A DNA stretch of 34,819 nucleotides from Candidatus Sulfopaludibacter sp. SbA3 (GCA_945865815.1 CAMBFR010000034.1:1-34819), one strand, 5' to 3'; shown: positions 6,833-15,056, numbered from the stretch's first letter. The notes: generated by a model from the sequence alone, not told the origin. Program-made: numbers and translations.

Positions 6833-7911
6833 CCGTAAACGCCCTCAAGCGCGCTCTCCGGCGTGGGCATGCAGGTATCTCGACTAAGAAGCGCCTGCTT
6901 CTCAGCCTGTGAGATTTCGTCGAGAATGCCAGCCTCGATTTCTTCGAGCATTGCCGGAGAAATGCCGGTGGCCGTCAAATACGACTCGTACATTCCGATC
7001 GGATCCCGCTTCCCCCAGTACTCGAAGAGGTCCTTTGAAAGGATTGCGCGGGCTTCCCTTTCGTCGTGTGTCGCATGTCCGCCCATGCGGAAAGTCTCGG
7101 CGAAAACCATGGCGGGACCGTGGCCATTCCGTGCAGCGTCCGCCGCCTGGCGCGTTGCGGCATAGACATCCAGGACGTTGTTTCCGTCACAGGAAAACCC
7201 CTGAATACCGTAAGCCTTGCTCCAGGAAGTGAACGGTCCGGCCTGATGCTGGTCAAGGCGGGTGCCCAGCGCGATCTGGTTATTCTGCAGCACGTAAATG
7301 GCGGGAACTTTCAGAACGGCGGCCAGATTCATACCCTCATGAAACGCCGTTGTCTTGGTGGCGCCATCGCCGATCCATGTAAGGACGACCCGCTTTTCGC
7401 CCCTCTGTTTGAAGGCCAGCGCGATTCCCGCCACAACAGGGGTGAGAGCCCCAACCTGGCTGACCGGCGCGATGACGCCGGCTTTCATGCTTCCGACATG
7501 CAGATCCCTGCCCCGGCTGGGAGAGTCTGCTGTGGCAAGATATTCGCGAAGCATGTCCGCGACGGGTATCCCCATCTCGTGACACGCCCCCGCGTTGCGG
7601 ATCATGGGACCGATGAAGTCGAAGCCGCGTTCAAGGGCGTGAACGCTGCCGACGGTGGTCGCTTCTTCGCCCGTTCCCAGCCAGGCCTTCGAAAGAATTC
7701 CCTGCCGGACCCAGCGATGCAACGTTATGTCGTGCAGGCGAAAGCGCAGCATTCCGGCATACAGATCCAGCACCTGTCTTGTGGAAAGAGCGGCCACGAT
7801 CGCTGCACGTTCAGGGTTCTGTTCGATGGCGTTCCGATACTCCTCCAACACGCCGGGCGCAGGTTTCCAGTCGATGTATTCGGGAGGATCGAACATCGGG
7901 TAGCGTTTCAC
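6829..7911 (-). CDS. Thiamine-dependent 2-oxoacid dehydrogenase E1 alpha-like protein
   Basis: This 360-residue protein matches the alpha subunit of pyruvate or branched-chain 2-oxoacid dehydrogenase E1. The thiamine diphosphate motif runs from GDGATKTT (181-188) to the QNN at 209-211. GRDLHVGSM with H138 corresponds to the active-site loop, and RMGGHATHDERE to the usual GHS-containing loop. E1 alpha normally works with an E1 beta subunit; none is adjacent, and the Tat-tagged aminotransferase gene sits upstream instead. The partner may be elsewhere or the protein may have another activity. The start is GTG at 7911, only 7 nt after the aminotransferase stop; ATG at 7896 is an alternative. Confidence 0.88.
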   Translation of the reverse strand: MKRYPMFDPPEYIDWKPAPGVLEEYRNAIEQNPERAAIVAALSTRQVLDLYAGMLRFRLHDITLHRWVRQGILSKAWLGTGEEATTVGSVHALERGFDFIGPMIRNAGACHEMGIPVADMLREYLATADSPSRGRDLHVGSMKAGVIAPVSQVGALTPVVAGIALAFKQRGEKRVVLTWIGDGATKTTAFHEGMNLAAVLKVPAIYVLQNNQIALGTRLDQHQAGPFTSWSKAYGIQGFSCDGNNVLDVYAATRQAADAARNGHGPAMVFAETFRMGGHATHDEREARAILSKDLFEYWGKRDPIGMYESYLTATGISPAMLEEIEAGILDEISQAEKQALLSRDTCMPTPESALEGVYG

Positions 7912-7918
7912 GCGGGCC

Positions 7919-9076
7919 CTAGATCTTTTTTCCTGTACCGAGCAGTTCCTTGAAGACGCGCATGAATCGGCTCATTTCGACTTCGGTGCCAACCGAAACG
8001 CGGAGCCATTCATTCATCGGGGGGAATTTGCGTCCGACGAGAATGCCTTTCTGGTGGAAGTCTTCGACCAGGGAATCCACGTCGCGCCGCACGTTGACCA
8101 TGAAGAAACTGGCATCCGATGGGAGGACCTCCCAGCCCAGTTCGACGAGTTCTTTCGTCACCTTGTCGCGAATCCGCTTATTGAGTTCGCGAACCCTGTT
8201 TTCGAACGCTTTGTCCTTCAGTGCGGCGACACCGCCATATTTCACCGGCGCGTTGATGCTGTATAGCGCGAACGGGATCATGCGGTCGATGAGCTCTTTG
8301 GGAGCAATGCCGTAACCGAGCCGCATGCCTGCGAGGGCAGCCATCTTCGAAAACGTCCTTGTAACAATAACGTTGCGGCCTTCCTTCACATATCGGATCG
8401 ATTCTTCGTACTGAGGATTGTCGACGTAATGATGGTAGGCCTCGTCGATCACAATCGGGATCTCGTCGGGAATGCTGTCCACAAGCAACCGGACGTCGTT
8501 CCTGGGGATAATTTTCCCGGTCGGATTATTGGGATTGCAGATGTAGACGAGCCCGACGTCGCGATAGTTCTGCAAAGTCACCGTTATCATCTTCCGGATA
8601 TCGACCGCATACCCGCGAGCCTGCACCAGTGGGACCTCGAACGCCTCCGCATTGCTGTTGGTTGCGTACAGGTATACCGATTCATAGGTCGGACTTGGCC
8701 CCACGATCTTGCGGCGTTCAGGAAGGAACGTGTCGTCAGCGACTTTGAGAATCTCGCCCGAGCCGGCTCCAAGAATGACGTTCTCCGAACCGACGCCGTG
8801 GTATTCCGCGATAGCCTCCACAATTCCGCCGTCGGGATACATGTAGCGGTTGGCGTACTTCGCCGCCTCGCTCATCGCCTTTTTTACGGCTTCGGAAGGT
8901 CCGTGGGGATTTTCGTTGCTGGCCAGCTTCGCAAGTGTATCGTAGGTGTTAACGGGCCTTTCCGTGTCGGCGCGCTGCGGGGCGGCTGACAGCTCAAGGG
9001 CGGGACGAGTTCCGGCACCGCCGAGCGCCGCCGCCAGCCCGGCAAGGAATCTGCGGCGTGAGACGGGGGAATTCAT
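7919..9076 (-). CDS. Tat-exported HisC-like PLP aminotransferase
   Basis: The N-terminus MNSPVSRRRFLAGLAAALGG is a textbook twin-arginine signal. A class I/II aminotransferase of the histidinol-phosphate type follows: SNENPHGP (53-60), CNPNNPTG (180-187), DEAYHHY (211-217) and the PLP lysine K244 in TRTFSKMAALAGMRLGYG. The family transfers amino groups to or from histidinol phosphate or aromatic amino acids in the cytosol. A Tat signal implies export folded with cofactor bound, so the role is probably not histidine biosynthesis. No other his genes are near. A CATAAT hexamer ends 7 nt before the ATG and no SD is seen. It is divergent from ccmE and probably co-transcribed with the E1-alpha-like gene. 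Confidence 0.9.
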   Translation of the reverse strand: MNSPVSRRRFLAGLAAALGGAGTRPALELSAAPQRADTERPVNTYDTLAKLASNENPHGPSEAVKKAMSEAAKYANRYMYPDGGIVEAIAEYHGVGSENVILGAGSGEILKVADDTFLPERRKIVGPSPTYESVYLYATNSNAEAFEVPLVQARGYAVDIRKMITVTLQNYRDVGLVYICNPNNPTGKIIPRNDVRLLVDSIPDEIPIVIDEAYHHYVDNPQYEESIRYVKEGRNVIVTRTFSKMAALAGMRLGYGIAPKELIDRMIPFALYSINAPVKYGGVAALKDKAFENRVRELNKRIRDKVTKELVELGWEVLPSDASFFMVNVRRDVDSLVEDFHQKGILVGRKFPPMNEWLRVSVGTEVEMSRFMRVFKELLGTGKKI

Positions 9077-9083
9077 GCGGCGA

Positions 9084-9089
9084 ATTATG
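9084..9089 (-). promoter_or_regulatory. -10 element of the Tat-aminotransferase operon
   Basis: CATAAT on the reverse strand matches the -10 consensus at five of six bases and ends 7 nt before the ATG at 9076, predicting a leaderless transcript. It overlaps the -35 box of the divergent ccmE promoter, so the two may compete for RNA polymerase. Confidence 0.45.
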
Positions 9090-9116
9090 ACATTTCTACT
9101 TTCAAAGTGCTATACT
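9087..9116 (+). promoter_or_regulatory. ccm operon promoter
   Basis: ATGACA (9087-9092) and TATACT (9111-9116) each match five of six sigma-70 consensus bases with an 18-nt spacer. Initiation near 9123 would leave a leader of about 23 nt containing the ccmE ribosome site GTAGAGGT. Confidence 0.65.
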
Positions 9117-9145
9117 CCAGAGGATTTTTTCGTAGAGGTAAATCC

Positions 9146-9571
9146 ATGAAACGCAAACAACTTAAGTTTGTTGTCGGCTCCGCAGTGATTGTGGTCACCC
9201 TTGCCATCCTTGGTTTCTCCGGATTCACCGAGAGCATGGCCTACTACCAGACGGTCTCTGAGCTCTACGCCAAGAAAGACTCCTACTACGACAAAAGGCT
9301 GAGAGTCTCTGGTGACGTCGTTCCCAAGACGATCGTGCGGGACGGTATGGCCGTCAAGTTTGACATCCAGCACGAAGGCCAGACACTGTCGGTTACCTAT
9401 GTAGGAACCGATCCTCTTCCAGATACTTTCCGCGACTATGCCACGGCAGTCGTCGACGGCAAGTACGGCCGCGACGGTCTCTTCACCGCAACTGGACTTC
9501 AAGCCAAGTGCGCTTCCAAATACGAGAAGGAAGCTGCAGCCGGCGTAGTAACACAAAACTCTGGAGAATAA
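9146..9571 (+). CDS. ccmE: Cytochrome c maturation heme chaperone CcmE, CXXXY type
   Basis: CcmE binds heme covalently in the periplasm and hands it to the CcmF ligation complex. This 141-residue protein has one N-terminal membrane anchor (about 8-28) and the OB-fold core, with VSGDVVPKTI and VTYVGTDPLPDTFRD. Where most CcmE proteins have the heme-binding HXXXY motif, this one has C122-A-S-K-Y126, that is CXXXY. That variant is known from archaea and some sulfate reducers. The ATG at 9146 is chosen because GTAGAGGT lies just upstream; an in-frame GTG at 9107 sits inside the promoter. It heads the ccm operon. Confidence 0.94.
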   Translation: MKRKQLKFVVGSAVIVVTLAILGFSGFTESMAYYQTVSELYAKKDSYYDKRLRVSGDVVPKTIVRDGMAVKFDIQHEGQTLSVTYVGTDPLPDTFRDYATAVVDGKYGRDGLFTATGLQAKCASKYEKEAAAGVVTQNSGE

Positions 9572-9574
9572 ATA

Positions 9575-11620
9575 ATGGCTCAGGTCGGGCAATTCGCGCT
9601 GGCCATGGCTGTAGTCGTGGCTGCGTACTCGATCGTCGCGTCGCTGCTCGGGATCCGGCTCAAGAGCGATAAACTCATCGCCAGTGGACGCAACGCGGCC
9701 ATCGGCACATTTGCATGTGTCACGATGGCGATGGTCAGTCTCGGCTACCTTTTCCTGGTCGACGATTTCTCGATAAATTACATCGCCGAGCACTCCAACC
9801 GCGATCTTCCGGTGTATTTCAAGATCAGCGCGGTCTGGGGCGGACAGGAAGGATCGCTCCTTTTCTGGGGCTGGCTGCTCACCGTGTATTCGGCGCTGGT
9901 GATCGTCCAGAACTGGCGCAAGCACACGGCAATGATGCCGTACGTGACGGCTGTGCTGATGTCGTCTGCAGTATTTTTTGCGGGCATGAACCTCTTCGTC
10001 GTAAACCCGTTCAATCAGATCGTTGTCCTGCAGCCTGGAGGAGTCAACGCGTTGTTTGTGCCGCCAGACGGCGCCGGCCTGAACCCCCTGCTGCAATACA
10101 TCCTGATGGTGATCCATCCGCCGATTCTCTATCTGGGCTTTGTCGGTTTTGCCGTGCCGTTCGCTTTCGCGATTGCAGCCATGGCGAGCCGGCAAATGGG
10201 CGACACATGGATTCGCACCACGCGCCGCTGGACGATGGTGGCGTGGTTCTTCCTCGGCGTCGGTATTCTCCTCGGCGGTAAATGGGCCTACGTCGAACTG
10301 GGCTGGGGCGGTTTCTGGGCGTGGGATCCCGTCGAGAACGCGTCCCTTATGCCCTGGCTGATCGCAACGGCATTCCTGCATTCCGTGATGGTTCAGGAAA
10401 AAAAGGGAATGATGAAAGTCTGGAACATGGTGTTGATCATCCTGACTTACATCATGTGCATCTTTGGAACTTTCCTCACCCGCAGCGGCCTGGTTTCATC
10501 CGTTCACGCCTTTGCGCAGTCGCCAATCGGCGGGTACTTTCTCGCATTCATCGTCATCGGGTTATCCGGCTCCTTGTATCTGCTTCTGGATCGGCTGAAC
10601 TACCTGAAGAGCGACAACCAGATGGAATCCCTCGTTTCGCGCGAAAGCAGTTTCATGTTCAACAATCTGATCCTGCTGGCCTCGTGCTTTGCGGTTTTCT
10701 GGGGGACCATCTTCCCCGTCATTTCTGAAGCGGCGCCCGAGTGGATGGGCGGCGGCGTGAAAGTTACGGTCGGCCCGCCGTTCTTTAATCGCGTGAATGT
10801 GCCGATCGCAATTTTTCTGATGTTCCTTACCGGCGTTGGGCCGCTGCTTGCCTGGCGGAAGGCATCCACGAATAGCCTGAAACGAAATTTTCTATGGCCT
10901 GCGGGCATTGCGCTCGCTGCGGGCGTCGTTCTTTTCTTCCAGGGAGTGGATCACTTCTACGCATGGCTCGCGGTTGTCATGTCCATTTTCGTGTCTCTGA
11001 CGATCGCCCGGGAGTTCTACAAGGGAGCGCGCGCGCGGAGCGTTGGCAGCGGAGAGAATTTCGTCGAAGCCGTGGTGAACCTCACGCTCCGAAATACCCG
11101 GCGTTACGGCGGCTACATTGTGCACTTCGGTTTCGTGCTCTTGTTCCTCGGCTGGTCCGGACAGGCATTCACCACCGATACGCAGGCCGAGGCCGGTATT
11201 GGCGATACCATCACGATGCGGCAGTACACGCTTCGCATGGATAGACTCGCTGTCGAAGAAGTGCAGAACTACACCAGCACGAAGGCGACGATAAGCCTCT
11301 TCGAGAACGGCGAAAAGGTCGGAGTGCTGTATCCGGAACGCCGGTTCTATAGCTCCAGCGGACAGCCAACGACGGAAGTGGCCATCTGGTCGACAATTAA
11401 GGAAGATCTCTACGTCGTGTTCGCCGGCCCGGCGCCGGACGGCAAAAAGGCAATCATGCAGGTCTACCTGAATCCGCTGGTTGCATGGGTTTGGATTGGC
11501 GGAATCATTCTCGGCCTTGGAACCTTGATTGCGATGTTGCCGAACAAGAAGTCGGCCCCGAGAACTTCGCAGGCAAGCCGTGTGGAGGAGAAAATAGAAG
11601 TTGAACAACACACGACGTAA
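9575..11620 (+). CDS. ccmF: Cytochrome c heme lyase subunit CcmF
   Basis: CcmF is the large integral membrane subunit that attaches heme to apocytochrome c. At 681 residues with many membrane helices it is of full length. Visible features are WGGQEGSLLFW (88-98), HPPILY with a candidate heme-ligand His (181), and the WWD heme-handling motif WGGFWAWDPVEN (244-255). The C-terminal part holds a periplasmic domain and a last helix. It starts 3 nt after ccmE, with CTGGAGAA as ribosome site, and its end overlaps the TTG start of ccmH by 20 nt. Confidence 0.97.
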   Translation: MAQVGQFALAMAVVVAAYSIVASLLGIRLKSDKLIASGRNAAIGTFACVTMAMVSLGYLFLVDDFSINYIAEHSNRDLPVYFKISAVWGGQEGSLLFWGWLLTVYSALVIVQNWRKHTAMMPYVTAVLMSSAVFFAGMNLFVVNPFNQIVVLQPGGVNALFVPPDGAGLNPLLQYILMVIHPPILYLGFVGFAVPFAFAIAAMASRQMGDTWIRTTRRWTMVAWFFLGVGILLGGKWAYVELGWGGFWAWDPVENASLMPWLIATAFLHSVMVQEKKGMMKVWNMVLIILTYIMCIFGTFLTRSGLVSSVHAFAQSPIGGYFLAFIVIGLSGSLYLLLDRLNYLKSDNQMESLVSRESSFMFNNLILLASCFAVFWGTIFPVISEAAPEWMGGGVKVTVGPPFFNRVNVPIAIFLMFLTGVGPLLAWRKASTNSLKRNFLWPAGIALAAGVVLFFQGVDHFYAWLAVVMSIFVSLTIAREFYKGARARSVGSGENFVEAVVNLTLRNTRRYGGYIVHFGFVLLFLGWSGQAFTTDTQAEAGIGDTITMRQYTLRMDRLAVEEVQNYTSTKATISLFENGEKVGVLYPERRFYSSSGQPTTEVAIWSTIKEDLYVVFAGPAPDGKKAIMQVYLNPLVAWVWIGGIILGLGTLIAMLPNKKSAPRTSQASRVEEKIEVEQHTT

Positions 11621-12077
11621 TTTACTGCTTGCCCTGCTGGTCCTGGCCGCTCCTTTCGCCCTTGCGGCGGATCGGGAGCGCATCAAAGAAATCACCAGCA
11701 ACATGATCTGCATGTGCGGCTGTAATCAGCTTCTTGGGGCCTGCAATCACCTCAACTGCCCCACGCGGGGGCCCATGACGGATGAAGTCGCGAAGATGCT
11801 GGATGAAGGCAAAACCCAGGAACAAATCCTGCCCGCGTTCGCGGACAAGTATGGCCTTCGCGTTCTCGCGGCCCCGCCGGCTTCAGGTTTCAATCTGTCG
11901 GCGTGGATCATGCCTTTTGTGGCGCTTGCCATCGGCTTTATCGCTGTCGGTTACGTCGCGCGGCGGTGGAAGTCTCGCTCGCCGGAGCAGGCTGCGGAAG
12001 CGCAGTCCGAGATCGATACATCGAAGTACCACAAACGTCTGCAGGATGAACTCGACAACTACACACCGGAAGACTAG
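11601..12077 (+). CDS. ccmH: CcmH-type thiol protein with a cysteine-rich motif
   Basis: CcmH keeps the cysteines of the apocytochrome CXXCH site reduced for heme ligation. This 158-residue protein has a signal peptide, a small helical CcmH domain, then a membrane helix (about 96-120). The usual motif is a single LRCXXC pair. Here the segment reads CMCGC (37-41) followed by C48 and C53, five cysteines in 17 residues plus H50. TTG at 11601 is the start, 10 nt after GGAGGAG, reading NNTRRNLLLALLVL as a signal sequence. It overlaps ccmF by 20 nt and is directly followed by the zinc-ribbon gene. Confidence 0.88.
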   Translation: MNNTRRNLLLALLVLAAPFALAADRERIKEITSNMICMCGCNQLLGACNHLNCPTRGPMTDEVAKMLDEGKTQEQILPAFADKYGLRVLAAPPASGFNLSAWIMPFVALAIGFIAVGYVARRWKSRSPEQAAEAQSEIDTSKYHKRLQDELDNYTPED

Positions 12078-12506
12078 ATGATTTATCTATTTTGCGGCTT
12101 GTTCGGCGGCGCCGTACTTGTCGCCATCTGCAAACCGCTCTTCAGTCAGGACGACACCCTGGAATCCGCCATTATCGAAGAAACCGCATGGGACCTCCTG
12201 CAGCGAAAAAAAGAGATCATTCTCGGTAATATCCAGGATCTCGATTTCGAGCACAAGTGCGGGAAGCTCTCTGACGAGGACTACCAGAAGATTCGCGGCG
12301 AAATGGCCGGTGAAGTGTCACTCGTGCTCGAGGAGATCGACGGTATCGAGTCCTCGCAGGATCTCGATGCTTTGATCCGCCATGAGGTTTCGGTGCGCAA
12401 AAGCGGCAGTCATGAACCTGAACCGGCGCTTTGTCCTTCCTGCGGAGAAAAGAACATCGCCACAAGTAAGTTTTGTGCGGAGTGTGGAGCTAAGCTAATA
12501 GGGTAA
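12078..12506 (+). CDS. CcmI-like membrane protein with zinc ribbon
   Basis: The N-terminal membrane segment (about 2-20) and the helical block around LLQRKKEIILGNIQDLDFEHKCGKLSDEDY resemble the N-terminal part of CcmI/CycH, which chaperones apocytochromes. Instead of TPR repeats the C-terminus carries a zinc ribbon with C119, C122, C133 and C136 (CPSC...CAEC). It starts one base after the ccmH stop and overlaps the next gene by one base, so it is embedded in the ccm operon. The role in assembly is inferred from position and the partial resemblance. If the helix is inserted as usual, the ribbon would lie in the cytoplasm. Confidence 0.75.
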   Translation: MIYLFCGLFGGAVLVAICKPLFSQDDTLESAIIEETAWDLLQRKKEIILGNIQDLDFEHKCGKLSDEDYQKIRGEMAGEVSLVLEEIDGIESSQDLDALIRHEVSVRKSGSHEPEPALCPSCGEKNIATSKFCAECGAKLIG

Positions 12507-12859
12507 TGACGCTGTTGCTACTCCAGCTCGCACAGGAAGCCCCGCAAACCGCAAACGTGCCCAACGCCATGGGTGCACACACGTGGTTTATCCTTATCGC
12601 CGTCAGCGCGTTCCTGGTGTGGAGCATCAGTTATTCGATCCAGCTTCAGAAGGAAGCTCTGGAGCGCCAGAAAGGGCGTGAGGGTCTGCTCGATCTCAGG
12701 GAAACACTCCTGGATGAGATCGCGGACCTGGAATCTCGAAAAGAAGCGGATGCCATTTCGCCACAAAAGTACAAACAGGAACTAAAGAACCTCAAATATC
12801 GCCTTTCAAAGGTTCTCGAAAAACTGGGCGCTGGAACTCAGGCGGCGAAAGCCCGGTAA
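12506..12859 (+). CDS. Small CcmI-like membrane protein, 117 aa
   Basis: This short protein has one membrane helix (about 24-46) followed by a charged, probably coiled-coil region, LRETLLDEIADLESRKEADAI...YKQELKNLKYRL. The spacing resembles the same helical block of the preceding gene and of CcmI N-termini. It lacks cysteines, a zinc ribbon and TPR repeats. One-base stop-start overlaps on both sides (TAATG) couple it to the zinc-ribbon gene and to ccmA. I infer a structural part of the apocytochrome-handling complex or an anchor for the ABC subunits. Confidence 0.7.
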   Translation: MTLLLLQLAQEAPQTANVPNAMGAHTWFILIAVSAFLVWSISYSIQLQKEALERQKGREGLLDLRETLLDEIADLESRKEADAISPQKYKQELKNLKYRLSKVLEKLGAGTQAAKAR

Positions 12860-13581
12860 TGCACGCCGGCGATAGTCCTGCTCTTGAATCGGAAGACATC
12901 CGAAAGACTTTTGGCCACTTCACTGCCCTGGCCGGCGTTACCCTGACGTTTCAACCGAGCGAATTTGTGGCGCTATTTGGACGAAACGGCGCGGGTAAGA
13001 CGACCTTTCTGAAAATAGCGGCTACGCTGATGCGTGCAACGCACGGCAGGCTTCGGATTGGCGGCACAGACATCAGGGAAGAGCCCGAGGCGGTGCGGCG
13101 GCAGATCGGTTTTCTCTCTCACAACACATATCTCTATCGCGACCTGAATCCCGTCGAAAACCTGCGCTTCTTTGCCCGGCTCTACGGAGTGGCCGACGCG
13201 GAAACTCGAATCTCCGCCCTGTTGAGCCGCGTTGGCCTCAAGCGGCGGATGAATGATCCGGTACGCTCTTTTTCCCGGGGCTTGAACCAGCGGCTCGGCA
13301 TCGCCCGGGTGATGCTGCACGATCCGTCCCTGATTCTCCTGGACGAACCGTATACGGGCCTTGATGCCAACGCCGTTGAAATGCTGAACGCCATGCTCGA
13401 CGAGGCCGTTGGCGCAGGCAAGACGATCGTTCTGACCACCCACGATATCGAACAGGGTTTGCGGGCTGCAACGCGCGCGGCCATCATCGATCGAGGCAGG
13501 ATCGTTTTCGACGGCAGCTCGCGTGGCGCCCCCGTTCGTGATGCCTACAACGAGTATGTCCGGATGGGAGTGCCGCAGTGA
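12859..13581 (+). CDS. ccmA: Heme exporter ATP-binding subunit CcmA
   Basis: CcmA is the ATPase of the CcmABCD complex, which releases holo-CcmE. This 240-residue protein has Walker A GRNGAGKT (41-48), an ABC signature in the form FSRGLNQR rather than LSGGQ, Walker B LILLDEPYTGLD, and the H-loop TTHD. The altered signature is common in CcmA. It starts within the stop codon of the preceding gene and overlaps ccmB by 4 nt. Confidence 0.93.
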   Translation: MHAGDSPALESEDIRKTFGHFTALAGVTLTFQPSEFVALFGRNGAGKTTFLKIAATLMRATHGRLRIGGTDIREEPEAVRRQIGFLSHNTYLYRDLNPVENLRFFARLYGVADAETRISALLSRVGLKRRMNDPVRSFSRGLNQRLGIARVMLHDPSLILLDEPYTGLDANAVEMLNAMLDEAVGAGKTIVLTTHDIEQGLRAATRAAIIDRGRIVFDGSSRGAPVRDAYNEYVRMGVPQ

Positions 13582-14243
13582 AACCACTCTCCGCCATCGT
13601 TTTCAAGGACATCGTTATCGAGCTGCGGAACAAGGAAACCATCAGCTCGATGTTGATGTTCGGACTGCTCGTTCTTGTGGTCTTCAATTTTGCGTTTCAA
13701 CCGACCGGCGCCGAGCGGGCGCTCATTGCTCCCGGCATTCTGTGGGTGGCTTTTACTTTTGCGGGCATCCTTGGTCTGAACCGTTCCCTGTCGATCGAAC
13801 TCGACAACGACTGCCTGCAGGGCCTTCTGCTGGCGCCATTGGACCGCGGCTCGCTCTACCTCGGAAAAGTCGCAAGCAACTTCATCTTCATGATGATTGC
13901 GGAAGTGATGATTCTGCCGATCTTCGTCCTTTTTTATAACCTGCGATTCGATCTTCAGTTCCTCCAGATCGCTGGATTGTCGTTTCTAGGGACGTTTGCA
14001 TTTGCCGCCGTCGGCACGATCCTGTCCACGATTTCTGCTAATACGAGAATGAAGGAAGTGATGCTGCCGATTCTTCTGATACCGCTGACTCTGCCGGTTA
14101 TCCTGGCCTCCGTGATGGCGACCAGCGCCGTGTTATCCGGCGAGACTGAGGGAATCTCCTCTTGGCTGTACCTTCTGGGCGGGTTTAGTATTGTCTACCT
14201 GGTCGCATCGTATCTTGTCTTCGAGTTCGTTGTGGAGGAATGA
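13578..14243 (+). CDS. ccmB: Heme exporter membrane subunit CcmB
   Basis: This 221-residue protein has about six hydrophobic helices with the CcmB features ELRNKE near the N-terminus, GLNRSLSIELDND and GLLLAPLDRGSLYLGK. It pairs with CcmA to form the ABC core. GTG at 13578 starts it inside the ccmA stop (GTGA overlap). Confidence 0.95.
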   Translation: MKPLSAIVFKDIVIELRNKETISSMLMFGLLVLVVFNFAFQPTGAERALIAPGILWVAFTFAGILGLNRSLSIELDNDCLQGLLLAPLDRGSLYLGKVASNFIFMMIAEVMILPIFVLFYNLRFDLQFLQIAGLSFLGTFAFAAVGTILSTISANTRMKEVMLPILLIPLTLPVILASVMATSAVLSGETEGISSWLYLLGGFSIVYLVASYLVFEFVVEE

Positions 14244-14244
14244 A

Positions 14245-14916
14245 ATGACATCGAGGGTTCTCGGAATTGCATCGCTGGTGCTCATGGTCTTCGCCCTCTA
14301 CATGGCCCTAATCTATGCGCCGCAGGAGGCCCAACAAGGCACACCCTATCGCATTATCTATTTCCATGTACCGATGGGAATCCTCTCGTTCGTCTCGGCG
14401 TATCTGCTGGGTTTTGCCGGAATCATGTTTCTCATCAAGCGTGACCTCAAGTGGGATCGGCTCGCGATCGGCGCAGCGGAACTGGGCGTTCTCTGCACTG
14501 CTTGCTCTCTGATTACCGGTTCAATCTGGGCTAAGCCGATCTGGGGCGTCTGGTGGGCATGGGACGCGAGGATCACGCTGCAGCTCTTGCTCGGTCTGTT
14601 CTTCATCGCTTATTTCATGCTGCGGGCTTACCTTCCCGACCGCGAGAAAAGAGCGAAGCTGGCCGCCGTATTCGGAGTTCTCGGAATGATAGACGTGCCA
14701 TTCAACTATTACTCCATCGAGTGGTGGGCCACGCAGCACCCCCAACCCGTTCTCAGGGGCGGCGGCTCTATTGATCCGGATATGCGGCTGGCTCTTTACG
14801 TGTCTGCTCTCGCTCTTACCGTTACGTGCGCCTATCTCCTCACGAGGCGTCTTGCGATCGCTAGAGTAGAGGAAGAGGTCGAATACCTGGAACACCTGGT
14901 GCACGCCCATGAGTAG
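14245..14916 (+). CDS. ccmC: Heme-handling membrane protein CcmC
   Basis: CcmC presents heme to CcmE. This 223-residue, six-helix protein has the WWD motif WGVWWAWD (100-107) flanked by histidines: HVP at 41 and the TQHPQP loop downstream. A strong TGGAGGAA precedes the ATG at 14245, one base after the ccmB stop; an upstream in-frame start at 14191 would lie inside ccmB and is unlikely. The stop overlaps the start of ccmD. Confidence 0.95.
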   Translation: MTSRVLGIASLVLMVFALYMALIYAPQEAQQGTPYRIIYFHVPMGILSFVSAYLLGFAGIMFLIKRDLKWDRLAIGAAELGVLCTACSLITGSIWAKPIWGVWWAWDARITLQLLLGLFFIAYFMLRAYLPDREKRAKLAAVFGVLGMIDVPFNYYSIEWWATQHPQPVLRGGGSIDPDMRLALYVSALALTVTCAYLLTRRLAIARVEEEVEYLEHLVHAHE

Positions 14917-15055
14917 CCTGGTTGCCGCCTACTCCGTGATCTTCGGAGCCATCTTCATATTTACATGGCTGCTCTTCGCCAGGCAGAAGAGACTTGAGAA
15001 GAAGCTGGACGAGTTGCGGGAACTCGTCAAAGACGCCTCTCGCCCCCGACCGTAA
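14909..15055 (+). CDS. ccmD: CcmD-like small membrane protein, 48 aa
   Basis: A short ORF begins with ATG at 14909, overlapping the ccmC stop, and reads MSSLVAAYSVIF then a single membrane helix (about 5-23), a basic RQKRLEKK segment and a short charged tail. CcmD is a tiny one-helix protein that stabilises the CcmABC-CcmE complex and is usually encoded right after ccmC. Size, topology and position all fit. It ends the ccm operon; a palindrome follows 1 nt after the stop. Confidence 0.85.
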   Translation: MSSLVAAYSVIFGAIFIFTWLLFARQKRLEKKLDELRELVKDASRPRP

Positions 15056-15056
15056 C

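Noticed and set aside
7919-9076. Histidine biosynthesis hisC
   Set aside because: Similarity to HisC is clear, but the Tat signal and absence of other his genes argue against that role, so the symbol was not assigned.
9110-10381. 423-codon minus-strand ORF opposite ccmE and ccmF
   Set aside because: It is antisense to two well-supported ccm genes and has no hydrophobic or domain pattern of its own.
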